Source: JACJWR01 sp964556255
Lineage (GTDB): Bacteria > Actinomycetota > Actinomycetes > S36-B12 > UBA10799
Assembly (NCBI GenBank): GCA_964556255.1
Contig: CAZKVQ010000013.1
Location: forward strand, 1-61,801
DNA length: 61,801 bases
Direction of reading: 5' to 3'
Under the pieces are notes generated by a model. It searched no databases and was not told the origin of the DNA. It worked only from the letters and a program-made list of their open reading frames with translations. This document shows positions 8,317 to 17,240 of this stretch, piece by piece (position 1 is the first letter of the stretch; each line of letters opens with the position of its first letter). Position numbers and translations under genes: made by a program.

Positions 8317-10446
8317 ATGGCAAGCAGTAAGCGATTCATCGACTACCCGAGGGCTGGCCGCACCGGTGTCCGCCGTTGGTTGCCGTCATGGAAGTTGCTG
8401 CTCTCCACCGTGGTGCTGCTCGTTGTGCTCGCCTTCGGCGCGCTCGCTGCTGCTGTCGTGTTCGTCAGGGTGCCCCAGCCGAATGACATGGCCCGGGCCC
8501 AGGTGACGACGTTCTATTGGAACGACGGGCAGACCGTACTCGGACGCATGGGTGAGGCGAACCGCACGAACGTGCCGCTATCGGATGTACCGCAGCCGGT
8601 TCAGCACGCCGTGTTGGCTGCCGAGGACCGCGACTTCTACGAGCACGGCGGGTTCTCACCTACCGCGCTTGCTCGGGCGGTCTGGAACAACGTTCGGGGC
8701 GGCGACACCCAGGGCGCCTCGACGATCACGCAGCAGTACGCGAAGAACGCCTTCCTCACCCAGGAGCGCAGTTACATCCGCAAGGCGAAGGAACTCGTGC
8801 TTTCGCTGAAGATCGAGACCCAGATCTCCAAGGACGAGATCCTGTCCAACTACATGAACACCGTCTACTACGGTCGCAGCGCCTACGGCATCGAGGCCGC
8901 CTCGCAGGCGTACTTCGGCGTTCCTGCGAAGGATTTGACGGTCGCCCAGGGCGCTATGTTGGCCGCTCTGCTGCAGTCCCCCAACGGGCTGTCGCCGACC
9001 AAGAATCCCCAAGGTCTGCAGGATCGATGGAACTACGTGCTCGACGGTATGGTCGCCAAGGGTTGGCTGACGCCAGCCGAGCGAGCGGCCCAGAAGTTCC
9101 CGGAGGTCAAGGCTTACACCCCGCCGGCGAACTACTACCAAGGCACGGATGGGTACCTGTTCGCTGCCGCGCAGCGCGACATGCTCAACCACGGGTTCAC
9201 CGAGGACCAACTGAACACCGAGGGCTTGAACGTCAAGACCACCTTCGACCGCACGGCTCAGGCGGCAGCCGTGGATGCGGTCACCAATAACTCTCCGGGC
9301 GGAGAGGAGGAGGGTCTTCGGATCGGCCTCGCCTCGGTGACCCCCAACACCGGGGCCGTGGTCGCCATGTACGGCGGGCCGGACTACCAGAAGAACCAGT
9401 TCAACAACGCCAGTCAGGCACGTGGGCAGGCCGGTTCGACGTTCAAGGCCTTCGGGCTGGCTGCGGGCCTCGAGAACAACGTTGGTCTCGACTCCTACTA
9501 CGACGGCAATTCCCCACAACGCATCGACGGGCAGCTCATCGAGAACGAGTTCAACCAGAGCTACGGGACCATCAGCATGTTGAAGGCGACCGAGGACTCG
9601 GTCAACACCCCGTACGCCAACATGAACGCAGAGATCGGTCCGGCACGGACCAAGGAGTCCGCAGTCAGAGCCGGCATCCCCGATAACACGCCGGGCCTGA
9701 TCGTCGACGTGACGAACGTGCTCGGCGCCGCTTCGCCCACTCCGCTTGAGATGGCCTCGGCATACGGCACCTTCGCCAACCGAGGAAAGCAAACCCCCTA
9801 CTCGATGATCCAAGAGGTTGCGATGGGCAACGGGGACGTCGTCTTCCAGTTGCAGGCTAAGGACACTCGCGCCTACGACGAGGCCGTGTCAGACGAGGTC
9901 ACCTATGCCTTGCGGAAGGTCGTCAGTCAGGGAACCGGCACTGCCGCCCAGGGCGCGGGAAGGCCGGTCGCGGGAAAGACGGGTACTTCGGACAACAACA
10001 CTTCCGCATGGTTCGTGGGTTACGCGCCGCAGATGTCCACGGCAGTCATGATGGTGAAGAACGATGCCAACGGCAACAACGTGTCGCTGGCCGGTACCGG
10101 TGGGATGTCGATGGTTGCCGGCGGCTCCTATCCAGCCCAGATCTGGACGGCCTACATGTCGCAAGCCATGGCCGACATGCCGGTGGAGGACTTCGTCGAC
10201 CCGGCCAACCAGTTCGACGACTATGTGGCGCCCAATCGGAACAATCCGGACACGGCGCCGCCGGTTCCGTCGTTCTCGCCATCCGAATCGCCTACGGTCG
10301 CGCCAACGCCGACCGAGACCCAACCCACACCGACTGATTCGCCCACCCAGCCGACCACGCCACCGAGCCTGGCGCCACCAGCGGTCGATCCCTCACGCGG
10401 GGCTCTGTCGCCGGCGCGGGTGGCTTCAACCGTCGGTAGCGGCTGA
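8317..10446 (+). CDS. Bifunctional class A penicillin-binding protein (transglycosylase/transpeptidase)
   Basis: 709 aa. Residues 26-50 form a single membrane anchor after a basic cytoplasmic tail. The glycosyltransferase-51 domain follows with catalytic Glu in EDRDFYEHGG (about residue 103) and the GASTITQQ motif. The transpeptidase domain has SxxK (STFK, residues 374-377), SxN (SVN, 428-430) and KTG (KTGTS, from 554). A Pro/Thr/Ser-rich tail from about residue 640 is typical of actinobacterial PonA proteins. It polymerises and cross-links peptidoglycan outside the membrane. The 3' end overlaps the convergent glycosyltransferase gene by 21 bp. Confidence 0.95.
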   Translation: MASSKRFIDYPRAGRTGVRRWLPSWKLLLSTVVLLVVLAFGALAAAVVFVRVPQPNDMARAQVTTFYWNDGQTVLGRMGEANRTNVPLSDVPQPVQHAVLAAEDRDFYEHGGFSPTALARAVWNNVRGGDTQGASTITQQYAKNAFLTQERSYIRKAKELVLSLKIETQISKDEILSNYMNTVYYGRSAYGIEAASQAYFGVPAKDLTVAQGAMLAALLQSPNGLSPTKNPQGLQDRWNYVLDGMVAKGWLTPAERAAQKFPEVKAYTPPANYYQGTDGYLFAAAQRDMLNHGFTEDQLNTEGLNVKTTFDRTAQAAAVDAVTNNSPGGEEEGLRIGLASVTPNTGAVVAMYGGPDYQKNQFNNASQARGQAGSTFKAFGLAAGLENNVGLDSYYDGNSPQRIDGQLIENEFNQSYGTISMLKATEDSVNTPYANMNAEIGPARTKESAVRAGIPDNTPGLIVDVTNVLGAASPTPLEMASAYGTFANRGKQTPYSMIQEVAMGNGDVVFQLQAKDTRAYDEAVSDEVTYALRKVVSQGTGTAAQGAGRPVAGKTGTSDNNTSAWFVGYAPQMSTAVMMVKNDANGNNVSLAGTGGMSMVAGGSYPAQIWTAYMSQAMADMPVEDFVDPANQFDDYVAPNRNNPDTAPPVPSFSPSESPTVAPTPTETQPTPTDSPTQPTTPPSLAPPAVDPSRGALSPARVASTVGSG

Positions 10447-11877
10447 CGGCCTCACCTGACCTGTGACTGAATGACTGGGTACCGCGCGTCTGTTGGATGG
10501 CCATCCCGGTCTGTCCGGGGCGCCATCCAACACCCCGCCCTGCGGGTCGTCCAGGTCGGGTCCGTCCCCGCGCACGGGATCCTTGGCCGGGCGCAGCGCG
10601 TCGCGCACGAGCAAGGCCGCGAACCAGATGGTCACACCGATGTGAATCCAGATCGCCACCGCGTACCACCCGCCCGGGAGACCCTTGTTGGGGTTCTGCA
10701 GTCCGGCCAGGTACCACCAGATCGCCGCGAAGTAGACCAGTTCACCGGCCTGCCACACGATCAGGTCCCGCAACCGCGGGCGGGCCAGCACCGCGAGCGG
10801 GACGAGCCAGACAACGTATTGCGGGCTGTACACCTTGTTCGTGATGAGGAACGCGGCCAGCACCAAGAAGAGCATCGGGGCCACCCGAGGACGCCGCGAC
10901 GAGAAAATGATGAGGGCCCCGATCGCTAGGCAGGCGATCAGGAAGAGCGTGGAGGCAACCGTGTTGAGGATGCCCGGCGGCACCCCGAAGCCGGCGATCG
11001 ACAGTGCCAGCCAGGGGGATCCGAAGTCCTGTCCCCTGGTCTGGCTAAAGGTGTAGAACTCGGACCAGCCCTCGAAGTTCATGATCATCACCGGCACGTT
11101 CACAGCCAGCCAGGCGAGTGCAGCGGTTCCCATCATCCGCCAGAAGGCTGACATGCGAGCGGATCTGAGACAGAGCAACAGCATCGGTCCGCACAGCACC
11201 AGGGGGTAGAACTTCGCGGCGATCGCAAGTCCCAGCACTACCCCGGCCCAGCCTGGCAACTTCCGCGACCACAGCAACAGCCAGACGGCAGTCAGGGCTA
11301 CCGCCAACAGATCCCAGTTGATCGTCGCCGCGACGAGAAGTGCGGGTGCCGACGCGAGCAGCACCGCGTCCCAGTTACGCGGACGGGCGGCCGCCCCGGT
11401 AGCCAAGACGGTGACGAGGAAGCAGATCCCCAGCAGCAACACATTCGCGGCATAGAAGCCGATCCCGCCGCCGCCGAAGATGGGGGTGAGCCAGGCACCT
11501 ATCTGTGCGAAGGCCCCCGTCAGCACTGGGTACTCGAAGCCCTGCTGCCCAGGGATGTGGTCGAGGTAGGGCAACCGCCCATCGGCGAAGCCCCGCAGTG
11601 AGTACAGCACCGGGATGTCGGAGTAGCACAGATGCGTGTAGCGGCCAATGCCGTTAAAGCCGTCGGAAATGCAGGGTGTTCGCGCGAAGATGCTCAACGC
11701 ATATCCGGCCAGGGCAACTACTGTCGCGACGATGAGGGCCATCTGGCCGGTGCCGCGACGAGCTGACCGGCCGACAGGCGCCCCTACGACCTCGGAGCCT
11801 GCAGCGATGTCCCGGTCGTCCAGCGTGGGTTCCACCTCGACGTTCGGGGACACCTCTGCTCCGCTTCCGGCAGCCAC
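10426..11877 (-). CDS. GT87-family polyprenol-phosphate-dependent membrane glycosyltransferase
   Basis: About 483 aa with ten or more TM segments. The regions DHIPGQQGFEYPVLTGAF, NWDLLAV, AAKFYPLVLCGPMLLL and NKVYSPQYVVWLVPL are characteristic of the DUF2029/GT87 family, which in actinobacteria includes mannosyl- and arabinofuranosyltransferases using lipid-phosphate sugars. The exact sugar is unknown. As I recall, M. tuberculosis has a comparable membrane protein next to ponA1. Here it lies on the opposite strand. GTG 11877, one base after the upstream stop, is the most economical start because the longer frame reads through the alanine racemase-like gene; no clear ribosome binding site is visible. 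Confidence 0.8.
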   Translation of the reverse strand: MAAGSGAEVSPNVEVEPTLDDRDIAAGSEVVGAPVGRSARRGTGQMALIVATVVALAGYALSIFARTPCISDGFNGIGRYTHLCYSDIPVLYSLRGFADGRLPYLDHIPGQQGFEYPVLTGAFAQIGAWLTPIFGGGGIGFYAANVLLLGICFLVTVLATGAAARPRNWDAVLLASAPALLVAATINWDLLAVALTAVWLLLWSRKLPGWAGVVLGLAIAAKFYPLVLCGPMLLLCLRSARMSAFWRMMGTAALAWLAVNVPVMIMNFEGWSEFYTFSQTRGQDFGSPWLALSIAGFGVPPGILNTVASTLFLIACLAIGALIIFSSRRPRVAPMLFLVLAAFLITNKVYSPQYVVWLVPLAVLARPRLRDLIVWQAGELVYFAAIWWYLAGLQNPNKGLPGGWYAVAIWIHIGVTIWFAALLVRDALRPAKDPVRGDGPDLDDPQGGVLDGAPDRPGWPSNRRAVPSHSVTGQVRPSAATDG

Positions 11878-11878
11878 G

Positions 11879-13126
11879 TCAGTCGAGGCCCACGATGCGG
11901 TCGAACGATGCCGTGGTGTGGCGGATCCGGCAAGGCCACTGGTCGCCGACGGCGGGCGTTCGGTAACCGGCGGCCAAACCTTCACGGAGGTCGTCCTCGC
12001 CCAGCCACACCATCGATACCTGCATGTGTGGTGGCTCGGCGAACCAGCGCAGCCGATCCGCCCACGAGAAGGGCGATCGTGCTCGGCCGACTGCTTCGAG
12101 GGCGCCCGTGCCGGCCGCGATGGCCCGTGCGCGCAGGGAGGTGGTAGCCGAAGGCGCCGCCATACCGACGCCGTGCGAGGTGCCACCTCCGACAATCACC
12201 AGGAAGCCCGACCGGGGCGCGCGTCGCTGGCGATAGCCCACCTCGCGACCCTTGTCGACAGGGTGGACCGCCAGCACCGTGCCCATCGCCTGCATGCTGT
12301 CCGGGTCGCCCAGCCACAGCCGGGTTCCAGCCCTGAGGCGCAGTGGGATGGTCGGTAGCGCCGCCCGCAGGTCCACGAGTTCGGCATCGGACAGGTGCGA
12401 CACCCAGATCGTGGTCGCATCGCGGGTCAGCGGGATTCCGGCGTCCTCCAGGGACGCCAGCGCGCGGATCCAGGTGACCGCCCATCCCCATGTTTCGCGC
12501 ACCCTGTTGGAGGCCTGATCGCTCAGTTGAGCCTCGCTGGGGGAGGAGTTCAAGGTAGCCACCTGGGGCGAACTCGGTTCGTTGATCGGCAGGTGCACGG
12601 CAGCGCCGCGAAGCCGGATGCGCCCCGAGTGCAGCGCCCGGCGGATCGTGTCGTCGGCGAGGACAGCATCGAGGTTGGGCTCCTCCAGCCCGAACCGACG
12701 CATCGAGGTCAGCCCCTCCAGCACGATCTGAACCTCGGACGTCGCATCCTGCGCGATCCGATGCAGGATGTCGGTACTCGCGACCGTGCGCACGACCCGA
12801 CTTGCGGTCGACGTCGCGTCGATGGCCGCCCAGGCCCGGGCGGCGATGGTGTCCCGGGGATCCCACGGCTGCAGGACCAGGATGTCGCCGGTGAATCTGG
12901 CAGCGACCGCCTCCACCTCGAAGGGTGTGCCCACGGCGACCGAGTCCACGCCGAGTCGGGTCGCCTCGCGGGCAAGCCGGGGGAGGGTGAGACCGTAGCC
13001 GTTGCCCTTGATGACGGGCACAAGCCCGCCTCCGCCTTCCCCAGCGACTGCCGCCGCCACCGCGTCGGTCACTGCCCGCGCGTTTGCGCGCCACGTCTCG
13101 GCGTCAACGTGAAGGGAGAAGGTCAC
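11879..13126 (-). CDS. Alanine racemase-like fold III PLP protein
   Basis: 415 aa. The PLP-binding lysine is in VPVIKGNGYGLTLPRLA (K40), equivalent to the VVKANAYGHG motif of alanine racemase. The middle has the barrel-like substitution pattern of the family, but the C-terminal half is unlike canonical Alr and I do not see the usual second catalytic Tyr motif, so true alanine racemase activity is uncertain. The neighbouring FemX gene suggests a role in wall precursor or cross-bridge metabolism. GTG 13126 follows TAGGCT (13139-13134) by 7 nt: a leaderless start. Confidence 0.75.
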   Translation of the reverse strand: MTFSLHVDAETWRANARAVTDAVAAAVAGEGGGGLVPVIKGNGYGLTLPRLAREATRLGVDSVAVGTPFEVEAVAARFTGDILVLQPWDPRDTIAARAWAAIDATSTASRVVRTVASTDILHRIAQDATSEVQIVLEGLTSMRRFGLEEPNLDAVLADDTIRRALHSGRIRLRGAAVHLPINEPSSPQVATLNSSPSEAQLSDQASNRVRETWGWAVTWIRALASLEDAGIPLTRDATTIWVSHLSDAELVDLRAALPTIPLRLRAGTRLWLGDPDSMQAMGTVLAVHPVDKGREVGYRQRRAPRSGFLVIVGGGTSHGVGMAAPSATTSLRARAIAAGTGALEAVGRARSPFSWADRLRWFAEPPHMQVSMVWLGEDDLREGLAAGYRTPAVGDQWPCRIRHTTASFDRIVGLD

Positions 13127-13157
13127 GTGCGACAGCCTACGGCCCGCGCGGGTCCGC

Positions 13158-14285
13158 TCAGCGCCGCGACATGTAGTAGGAGAAGGCCTTGGCCATCATG
13201 GGGCGCAGGGGGTAGTCCCACTCGCCGAGGTACTCCTGTGCGAATCCGCCGGTACCCAGCTTGAATTGGATGAGGCCGAACAGCCGGTCCTCGGGATCGA
13301 GGGTGTCGCTGATGCCGCGGAGGTCATACACGGTCGCCCCGGTCGCGGCGGAGTCGGTGATCATCTGCCACTGGATTGCGTTGCTCGGCCGGACGTCCCG
13401 CCCCTCGTTGCTGGAGGCCCCGTAGGAGTACCACGCGTGGTCTCCGACCCGGACCAGCGTCGTGGCCGCAAGGACCTTGCCTTCGTGGCGGGCCAGATAG
13501 ACGGTGATCCGGTCGGGATCCTCGGCGGTCATGGCGTCCCACATGCGTTCGAAGTAGGACTGCGGTCGGGGGATGAATCCATCGCGCTCAGCGGTCTCGA
13601 GGTACACGGGATAGAACTCGGCCAGGGCTTCCCGGCCACCCTTCTCCACGACGACGCCGGCCTTCTGCGCCTTTTTGATGTTGCGACGCCACAGTTGGTT
13701 GAATCCCGCCAGCAGGTCGGTCTCGCTCCGCCCGGACAGCGGAATCTGGAATACGTAGCGCGGTTGGACGTCGCCGAAACCCGTGCCGGGGTCCGGCTGT
13801 CGTGACCAGCCCATCTCCTTCAGCGCCTCCATCGTGGCGAGCGCTCCGCCGTCCTCCCAATCCGGTTCGACGTCGCGAAGTCGGGCGGCACCGCCGTCGG
13901 CCACAGCGGCCTTCAGGGTGGCTGCCTCCCACCGGCGAACGGCCACGCTGGGACCCATCTTGACGGCGAAAGCACCCTTGGATTTCAGGAACGCCAGCAT
14001 CGGGTCGAGCCACTCGTGCAAGGTCTCCGGGGTTCGCAGACCCGGCCAGTCGATCGAGGGGCCTTCCGGGATGTAGGCGAAATACCTGGGCGCCACCGGA
14101 ACCTGTCGAAGCAGCACCAGACCCGCCCCGACGAGTTGGTCATCATCGAACCAGCCGATGGACAGCGAACCCCACTCGGCCTTGACGCCAGCCCAGGAGG
14201 GCACTTGCAGGAACGACACCGAGTCACGCTCAGCAACGAAGGCGAGGTGCTCGGCCGGGGTGATCTCGCGGACCGTGAGGCTCAT
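13158..14285 (-). CDS. FemX/FemAB-type peptidoglycan bridge aminoacyltransferase
   Basis: 375 aa. Contains the FemAB pattern: N-terminal FLQVPSWAGVK and YIPEGPSIDW, then RNIKKAQKAGV, DLRGIS and LFGLIQFKLGTGG near the C-terminus, all typical of the paired GNAT-like folds. These enzymes transfer amino acids from aminoacyl-tRNA to lipid II. This suggests a cross-bridged peptidoglycan in the host, consistent with the adjacent PLP protein and PonA. ATG 14285 lies 7 nt after TAGGCT (14298-14293), so this gene may have its own leaderless promoter even though it follows the endonuclease gene by only 18 bp. Confidence 0.88.
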   Translation of the reverse strand: MSLTVREITPAEHLAFVAERDSVSFLQVPSWAGVKAEWGSLSIGWFDDDQLVGAGLVLLRQVPVAPRYFAYIPEGPSIDWPGLRTPETLHEWLDPMLAFLKSKGAFAVKMGPSVAVRRWEAATLKAAVADGGAARLRDVEPDWEDGGALATMEALKEMGWSRQPDPGTGFGDVQPRYVFQIPLSGRSETDLLAGFNQLWRRNIKKAQKAGVVVEKGGREALAEFYPVYLETAERDGFIPRPQSYFERMWDAMTAEDPDRITVYLARHEGKVLAATTLVRVGDHAWYSYGASSNEGRDVRPSNAIQWQMITDSAATGATVYDLRGISDTLDPEDRLFGLIQFKLGTGGFAQEYLGEWDYPLRPMMAKAFSYYMSRR

Positions 14286-14303
14286 CCGAGGAAGCCTACT
14301 TGT

Positions 14304-15110
14304 TCACTTGTCGAGCCAGCCGCGGATGGCAGCAATATCGTCGGCGATGCCATCAGCAGGGGTCTCACAGACAATGGCCGGTGCCCGGGTGAGCTCTATG
14401 CACTCCAGCAGGTCCTCGGTCGCGCAGGTGCCCTCGCCGAAGTTCGCATGGCGGTCCTTCCCGGAGTCGAAACCGCCGAGGGAGTCGTTGGCGTGAACGA
14501 GGTCGATGCGCCCGGTGATTCCCAGCACAAGCTCGGCCGCCTCCGGAAGCGACATGCCGCCGGCCCAGGCGTGGCAGGTGTCGAGGCAGAATCCGACGTC
14601 GAATCCGTCGAGGGCCTCCCAGAGTCTCGCGATCGCTTCGGGTCGACGGGCCATAGCGTGATTGCCGCCGGCGGTGTTCTCGATCAGAACCGGGCAGGCG
14701 ACGTCGAGGGAGTCGAACGCTTTGCGCCAGTTGTCGAATCCGACGTCGGGATCGTCATCTGCAGTCAGATGTCCGCCGTGGACGATCAACCCGGCCGCGT
14801 CGACCTCGGCGGCCGCGGCCACATGGGCAGCCAGTAGCTTCCGGCTGGGGATGCGGACCCGATTGTTGGTCGATGCGACATTGATGACGTAGGGGGCATG
14901 CACGTAGATGGCGACTCCGGCGTCGGCGGCGTCGGCCTTCAGGGCCGCCGCGCCTCCGGGGTAGACGACCGTCGGCGCCTTCCAGGATTGGGGGTCGCCC
15001 AGGAAGATCTGCACGGCGTCGGCGCCGAGGGCGGAGGCTGCATTCAGGGGATCCCGCTGATCGACGTGCGCGCCAACTGCAACCGTGCCGCCTGCGGCCT
15101 TCGTCTTCAT
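14304..15110 (-). CDS. nfo: Deoxyribonuclease IV (AP endonuclease, Nfo family)
   Basis: 268 aa. TIM-barrel metal-ligand motifs of the AP endonuclease 2 family are visible: GAHV, YVHAPYVINVAS, VHGGH, IENTAGG, GFCLDTCHAWAGG and LVHANDSLGGFDSGKDRHANFGEG, with His, Asp and Glu residues for three zinc ions. It cleaves DNA at abasic sites in base-excision repair. ATG 15110 is chosen because the family N-terminus is short and TACGCT lies 7 nt upstream (15123-15118); the frame continues upstream but is Arg/Gly-rich and not conserved in character. Confidence 0.9.
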   Translation of the reverse strand: MKTKAAGGTVAVGAHVDQRDPLNAASALGADAVQIFLGDPQSWKAPTVVYPGGAAALKADAADAGVAIYVHAPYVINVASTNNRVRIPSRKLLAAHVAAAAEVDAAGLIVHGGHLTADDDPDVGFDNWRKAFDSLDVACPVLIENTAGGNHAMARRPEAIARLWEALDGFDVGFCLDTCHAWAGGMSLPEAAELVLGITGRIDLVHANDSLGGFDSGKDRHANFGEGTCATEDLLECIELTRAPAIVCETPADGIADDIAAIRGWLDK

Positions 15111-15274
15111 GCGGCCCAGCGTACGGCTGTGTCGTCTGCCCAGGTGAGGTGGCGCACCCGGCCCAGACCCGAACCGTGGATCACGCCCACGACGCCCGCG
15201 TCTGCCCCCGAAGGCTCGTCCGCCTCTCGTCCCGCCCTTGTGGACCGGGAGTCCGAGCAACCCTGGGCGCCCGG

Positions 15275-15280
15275 TAGACT
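15275..15280 (+). promoter_or_regulatory. Candidate -10 element for rpsF operon
   Basis: TAGACT lies about 100 nt upstream of the rpsF start, giving a leader of roughly 90 nt that ends in AAAGGAGG. I could not pick a convincing -35. The leader may carry the S6/S18 feedback element known for this operon in many bacteria, but I could not draw its structure with confidence. Confidence 0.4.
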
Positions 15281-15378
15281 GTCGGGTGAGCGTGCGGGTT
15301 AACTCGCGCGTTCGTCTTGTGTCGACCTCCTGCCGCGGAACGTCCGCGGCCGCTGAGCCCAAAGGAGGTGGTTCGACC

Positions 15379-15666
15379 TTGCGTCGCTATGAAGTAGTTG
15401 TGATTCTCGATCCGGAACTGGAGGAGCGCACAGTCGCTCCCAGCCTGGAGACCTTCCTCAATGTGATCCGCAACGATGGCGGAACTGTGGGGGGTATCGA
15501 TATTTGGGGCCGTCGTCGGCTGGCCTACGACATCGACCGTAAGTCCGAGGGCATCTATGCCTTCCTCGATGTGACCGCCAACCCAGCCGCGGTTGCTGAA
15601 CTGGACCGTCAGCTGACCCTCAACGAGTCGGTACTCCGTACGAAGGTCCTCCGCAAGGAGGACTAG
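15379..15666 (+). CDS. rpsF: 30S ribosomal protein S6
   Basis: 95 aa from a TTG start. The sequence begins LRRYEVVVILDPELEE and contains WGRRRLAYDI and EGIYAFLDVTA, standard S6 features. The TTG at 15379 is fixed by the strong AAAGGAGG at 15361-15368 and by the family N-terminus. S6 binds the 30S platform together with S18, which is encoded two genes downstream. Confidence 0.96.
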   Translation: MRRYEVVVILDPELEERTVAPSLETFLNVIRNDGGTVGGIDIWGRRRLAYDIDRKSEGIYAFLDVTANPAAVAELDRQLTLNESVLRTKVLRKED

Positions 15667-15693
15667 TCGCCCATGACTAGGAAGGCATGATCA

Positions 15694-16176
15694 ATGGCCG
15701 GTGACACGATCATCACCCTCGTCGGCAATCTCGTCGACGATCCCGAACTTCGATTCACGGGCAGCGGCGTCGCCGTTGCCAACTTCCGGGTGGCGTCCAC
15801 CCCCCGCACGTTCGACCGTCAGGCGAACGAGTGGAAGGACGGCGAAACACTCTTCATGTCCTGCAGCGTCTGGCGCCAGTACGCCGAGAATGTGGCGGAG
15901 TCCCTGACGAAGGGAACACGCGTCATCGTCTCGGGTCGCCTGAAGCAGCGGAGCTACGAGACCCAGGCGGGCGAGCGTCGCACCGTCGTGGAACTCGAGG
16001 TCGACGAGGTCGGCCCCGTGCTCCGCAATGCGACCGCCAAGGTCAACCGCATCTCCCGTGAGGGCGGCTTCTCCGGCGGCGGCGGCGGTCAGTCTGCGCC
16101 TGCCAACGACCCTTGGTCGTCGCCACAGAGCGGCGGCGATTCGTGGGGCGGCTCGGCCGATCAGCCCCCCTTCTAA
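15694..16176 (+). CDS. ssb: Single-stranded DNA-binding protein
   Basis: 160 aa. Residues 1-110 form the OB fold (ITLVGNLVDDPELRFTGSG, then WRQYAENVAESLTKG typical of bacterial SSB). A Gly/Ser/Pro-rich linker leads to the C-terminal tip DQPPF, which recruits replication and repair partners; it has one acidic residue fewer than the common DDxPF tip. Second gene of the rpsF-ssb-rpsR-rplI operon, 27 bp after rpsF. Confidence 0.95.
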   Translation: MAGDTIITLVGNLVDDPELRFTGSGVAVANFRVASTPRTFDRQANEWKDGETLFMSCSVWRQYAENVAESLTKGTRVIVSGRLKQRSYETQAGERRTVVELEVDEVGPVLRNATAKVNRISREGGFSGGGGGQSAPANDPWSSPQSGGDSWGGSADQPPF

Positions 16177-16241
16177 CTCCACACCACCACTACCCCACCG
16201 GTCGGCCGTAGGCCGGCGGTGAGCAAACGAGAGAGAATCAC

Positions 16242-16487
16242 ATGACGACCAACAGCAAAGCGCCCGTGCGCAAGATGAAGAAGAAGGTGTGCGTCTTCTG
16301 CCGCGAGAAGATCGCGCATGTGGACTACAAGGACACCAACCTGCTGCGCAAGTTCATCTCCGACCGCGGCAAGATCCGTGCCCGCCGGGTGACAGGCAAC
16401 TGCACTCAGCATCAGCGCGATGTCGCGATGGCCGTGAAGAACGCGCGTGAAGTTGCCCTGCTGCCGTACACGTCGGCCGGACGCTGA
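16242..16487 (+). CDS. rpsR: 30S ribosomal protein S18 (zinc-type)
   Basis: 81 aa, with the core YKDTNLLRKFISDRGKIRARRVTGNC...HQR typical of S18. The N-terminal CVFC pair plus later Cys and His make this a zinc-binding C+ paralogue; actinobacteria often carry a second, zinc-free S18 controlled by Zur, which would lie elsewhere. AACGAGAGAGAA upstream serves as a ribosome binding site. Confidence 0.95.
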   Translation: MTTNSKAPVRKMKKKVCVFCREKIAHVDYKDTNLLRKFISDRGKIRARRVTGNCTQHQRDVAMAVKNAREVALLPYTSAGR

Positions 16488-16501
16488 GGAGGCGACGACA
16501 T

Positions 16502-16948
16502 ATGAAGCTGATCCTGACCCAGGACGTGACCGGGCTCGGAGATTCAGGCGACGTGGTCGAGGTCAAGGACGGTTACGGGCGTAACTTCCTGGTACCCCGC
16601 GGCCTGGCCATCGGCTGGAGCAAGGGCGCGGAACGCCAGATCGACCAGATCCGCCGTGCGAGGCAGGCCCGTGAGATTCGCGACGTGGACCATGCCCGAG
16701 AGATCAAACAGACCCTCGAGGGTCTGCAGGTCAACGTCACGGCACACGCCGGAGACGGCGGCCGGTTGTTCGGATCCGTGACCACGAACGACGTTGCCGA
16801 CGCCATTCGCGACGCTGGCGGTCCGCCGCTGGACAAGCGAACCATCGCCATTCCGGCGCATGTCAAGACAGTGGGGCCGATCGATGTGCATGTGCGGTTG
16901 CACCCCGAGGTGACAGCGGAATTCACGGTCGCGGTCGTCGCCGGGTAG
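16502..16948 (+). CDS. rplI: 50S ribosomal protein L9
   Basis: 148 aa with the N-terminal L9 signature (MKLILTQDVTGLGDSGDVVEVKDGYGRNFLVPRG), a long central helix rich in Arg/Glu (about 45-75) and the C-terminal domain ending in HVRLHPEVTAEFTVAVV. It binds 23S rRNA near the L1 stalk base. GGAGG lies 8 nt upstream of the ATG, and the gene starts 14 bp after rpsR. A strong terminator follows. Confidence 0.96.
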   Translation: MKLILTQDVTGLGDSGDVVEVKDGYGRNFLVPRGLAIGWSKGAERQIDQIRRARQAREIRDVDHAREIKQTLEGLQVNVTAHAGDGGRLFGSVTTNDVADAIRDAGGPPLDKRTIAIPAHVKTVGPIDVHVRLHPEVTAEFTVAVVAG

Positions 16949-16965
16949 CGTTCAACACCACGCCG

Positions 16966-17015
16966 CAGGGCGAGGTTACGGTGGTCTGACCATCGTCACC
17001 TCGCCCTGTTTCTTG
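16966..17015 (+). terminator. Rho-independent terminator of the rpsF-rplI operon
   Basis: A perfect 11-bp stem (CAGGGCGAGGT at 16966-16976 with ACCTCGCCCTG at 16998-17008) is followed by TTTCTTG. The loop region contains a second partial pairing. It lies 17 bp past the rplI stop. Confidence 0.85.
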
Positions 17016-17056
17016 CGCCCGTCCCGTTCAAGGAGTGAGGAGCGTAAAGATTCCCT

Positions 17057-17240
17057 TGGGGATAACGCGCCACGCCCGCCAACCGGTTTCCCTCAACAGG
17101 CTGTGGGGAATGTTTCCGCAGGTCAGAAGGTAGTTACGAACTGACCACTAATGGTTATCCCACAGCTTATCCACAGTTGTTCACACCTCTTCACGGCTTT
17201 TCCAGCGTCCGCGGAGGTGTTATTCACAGACTTATCCACA
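17057..17240. promoter_or_regulatory. DnaA-box cluster upstream of dnaB
   Basis: Within 184 bp I find TTATCCACA at 17167-17175 and 17232-17240, TTATTCACA at 17220-17228, TTGTTCACA at 17177-17185, a one-base-longer variant TTATCCCACA at 17155-17164, and TTATCCCCA on the minus strand at 17065-17057. Three match TTATNCACA exactly, and the TTGTNCACA form is the one favoured in Streptomyces. All but one point the same way. The remaining sequence of the 410-bp rplI-dnaB gap holds the terminator and the dnaB ribosome binding site. No extended AT-rich unwinding region is evident. Confidence 0.75.
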
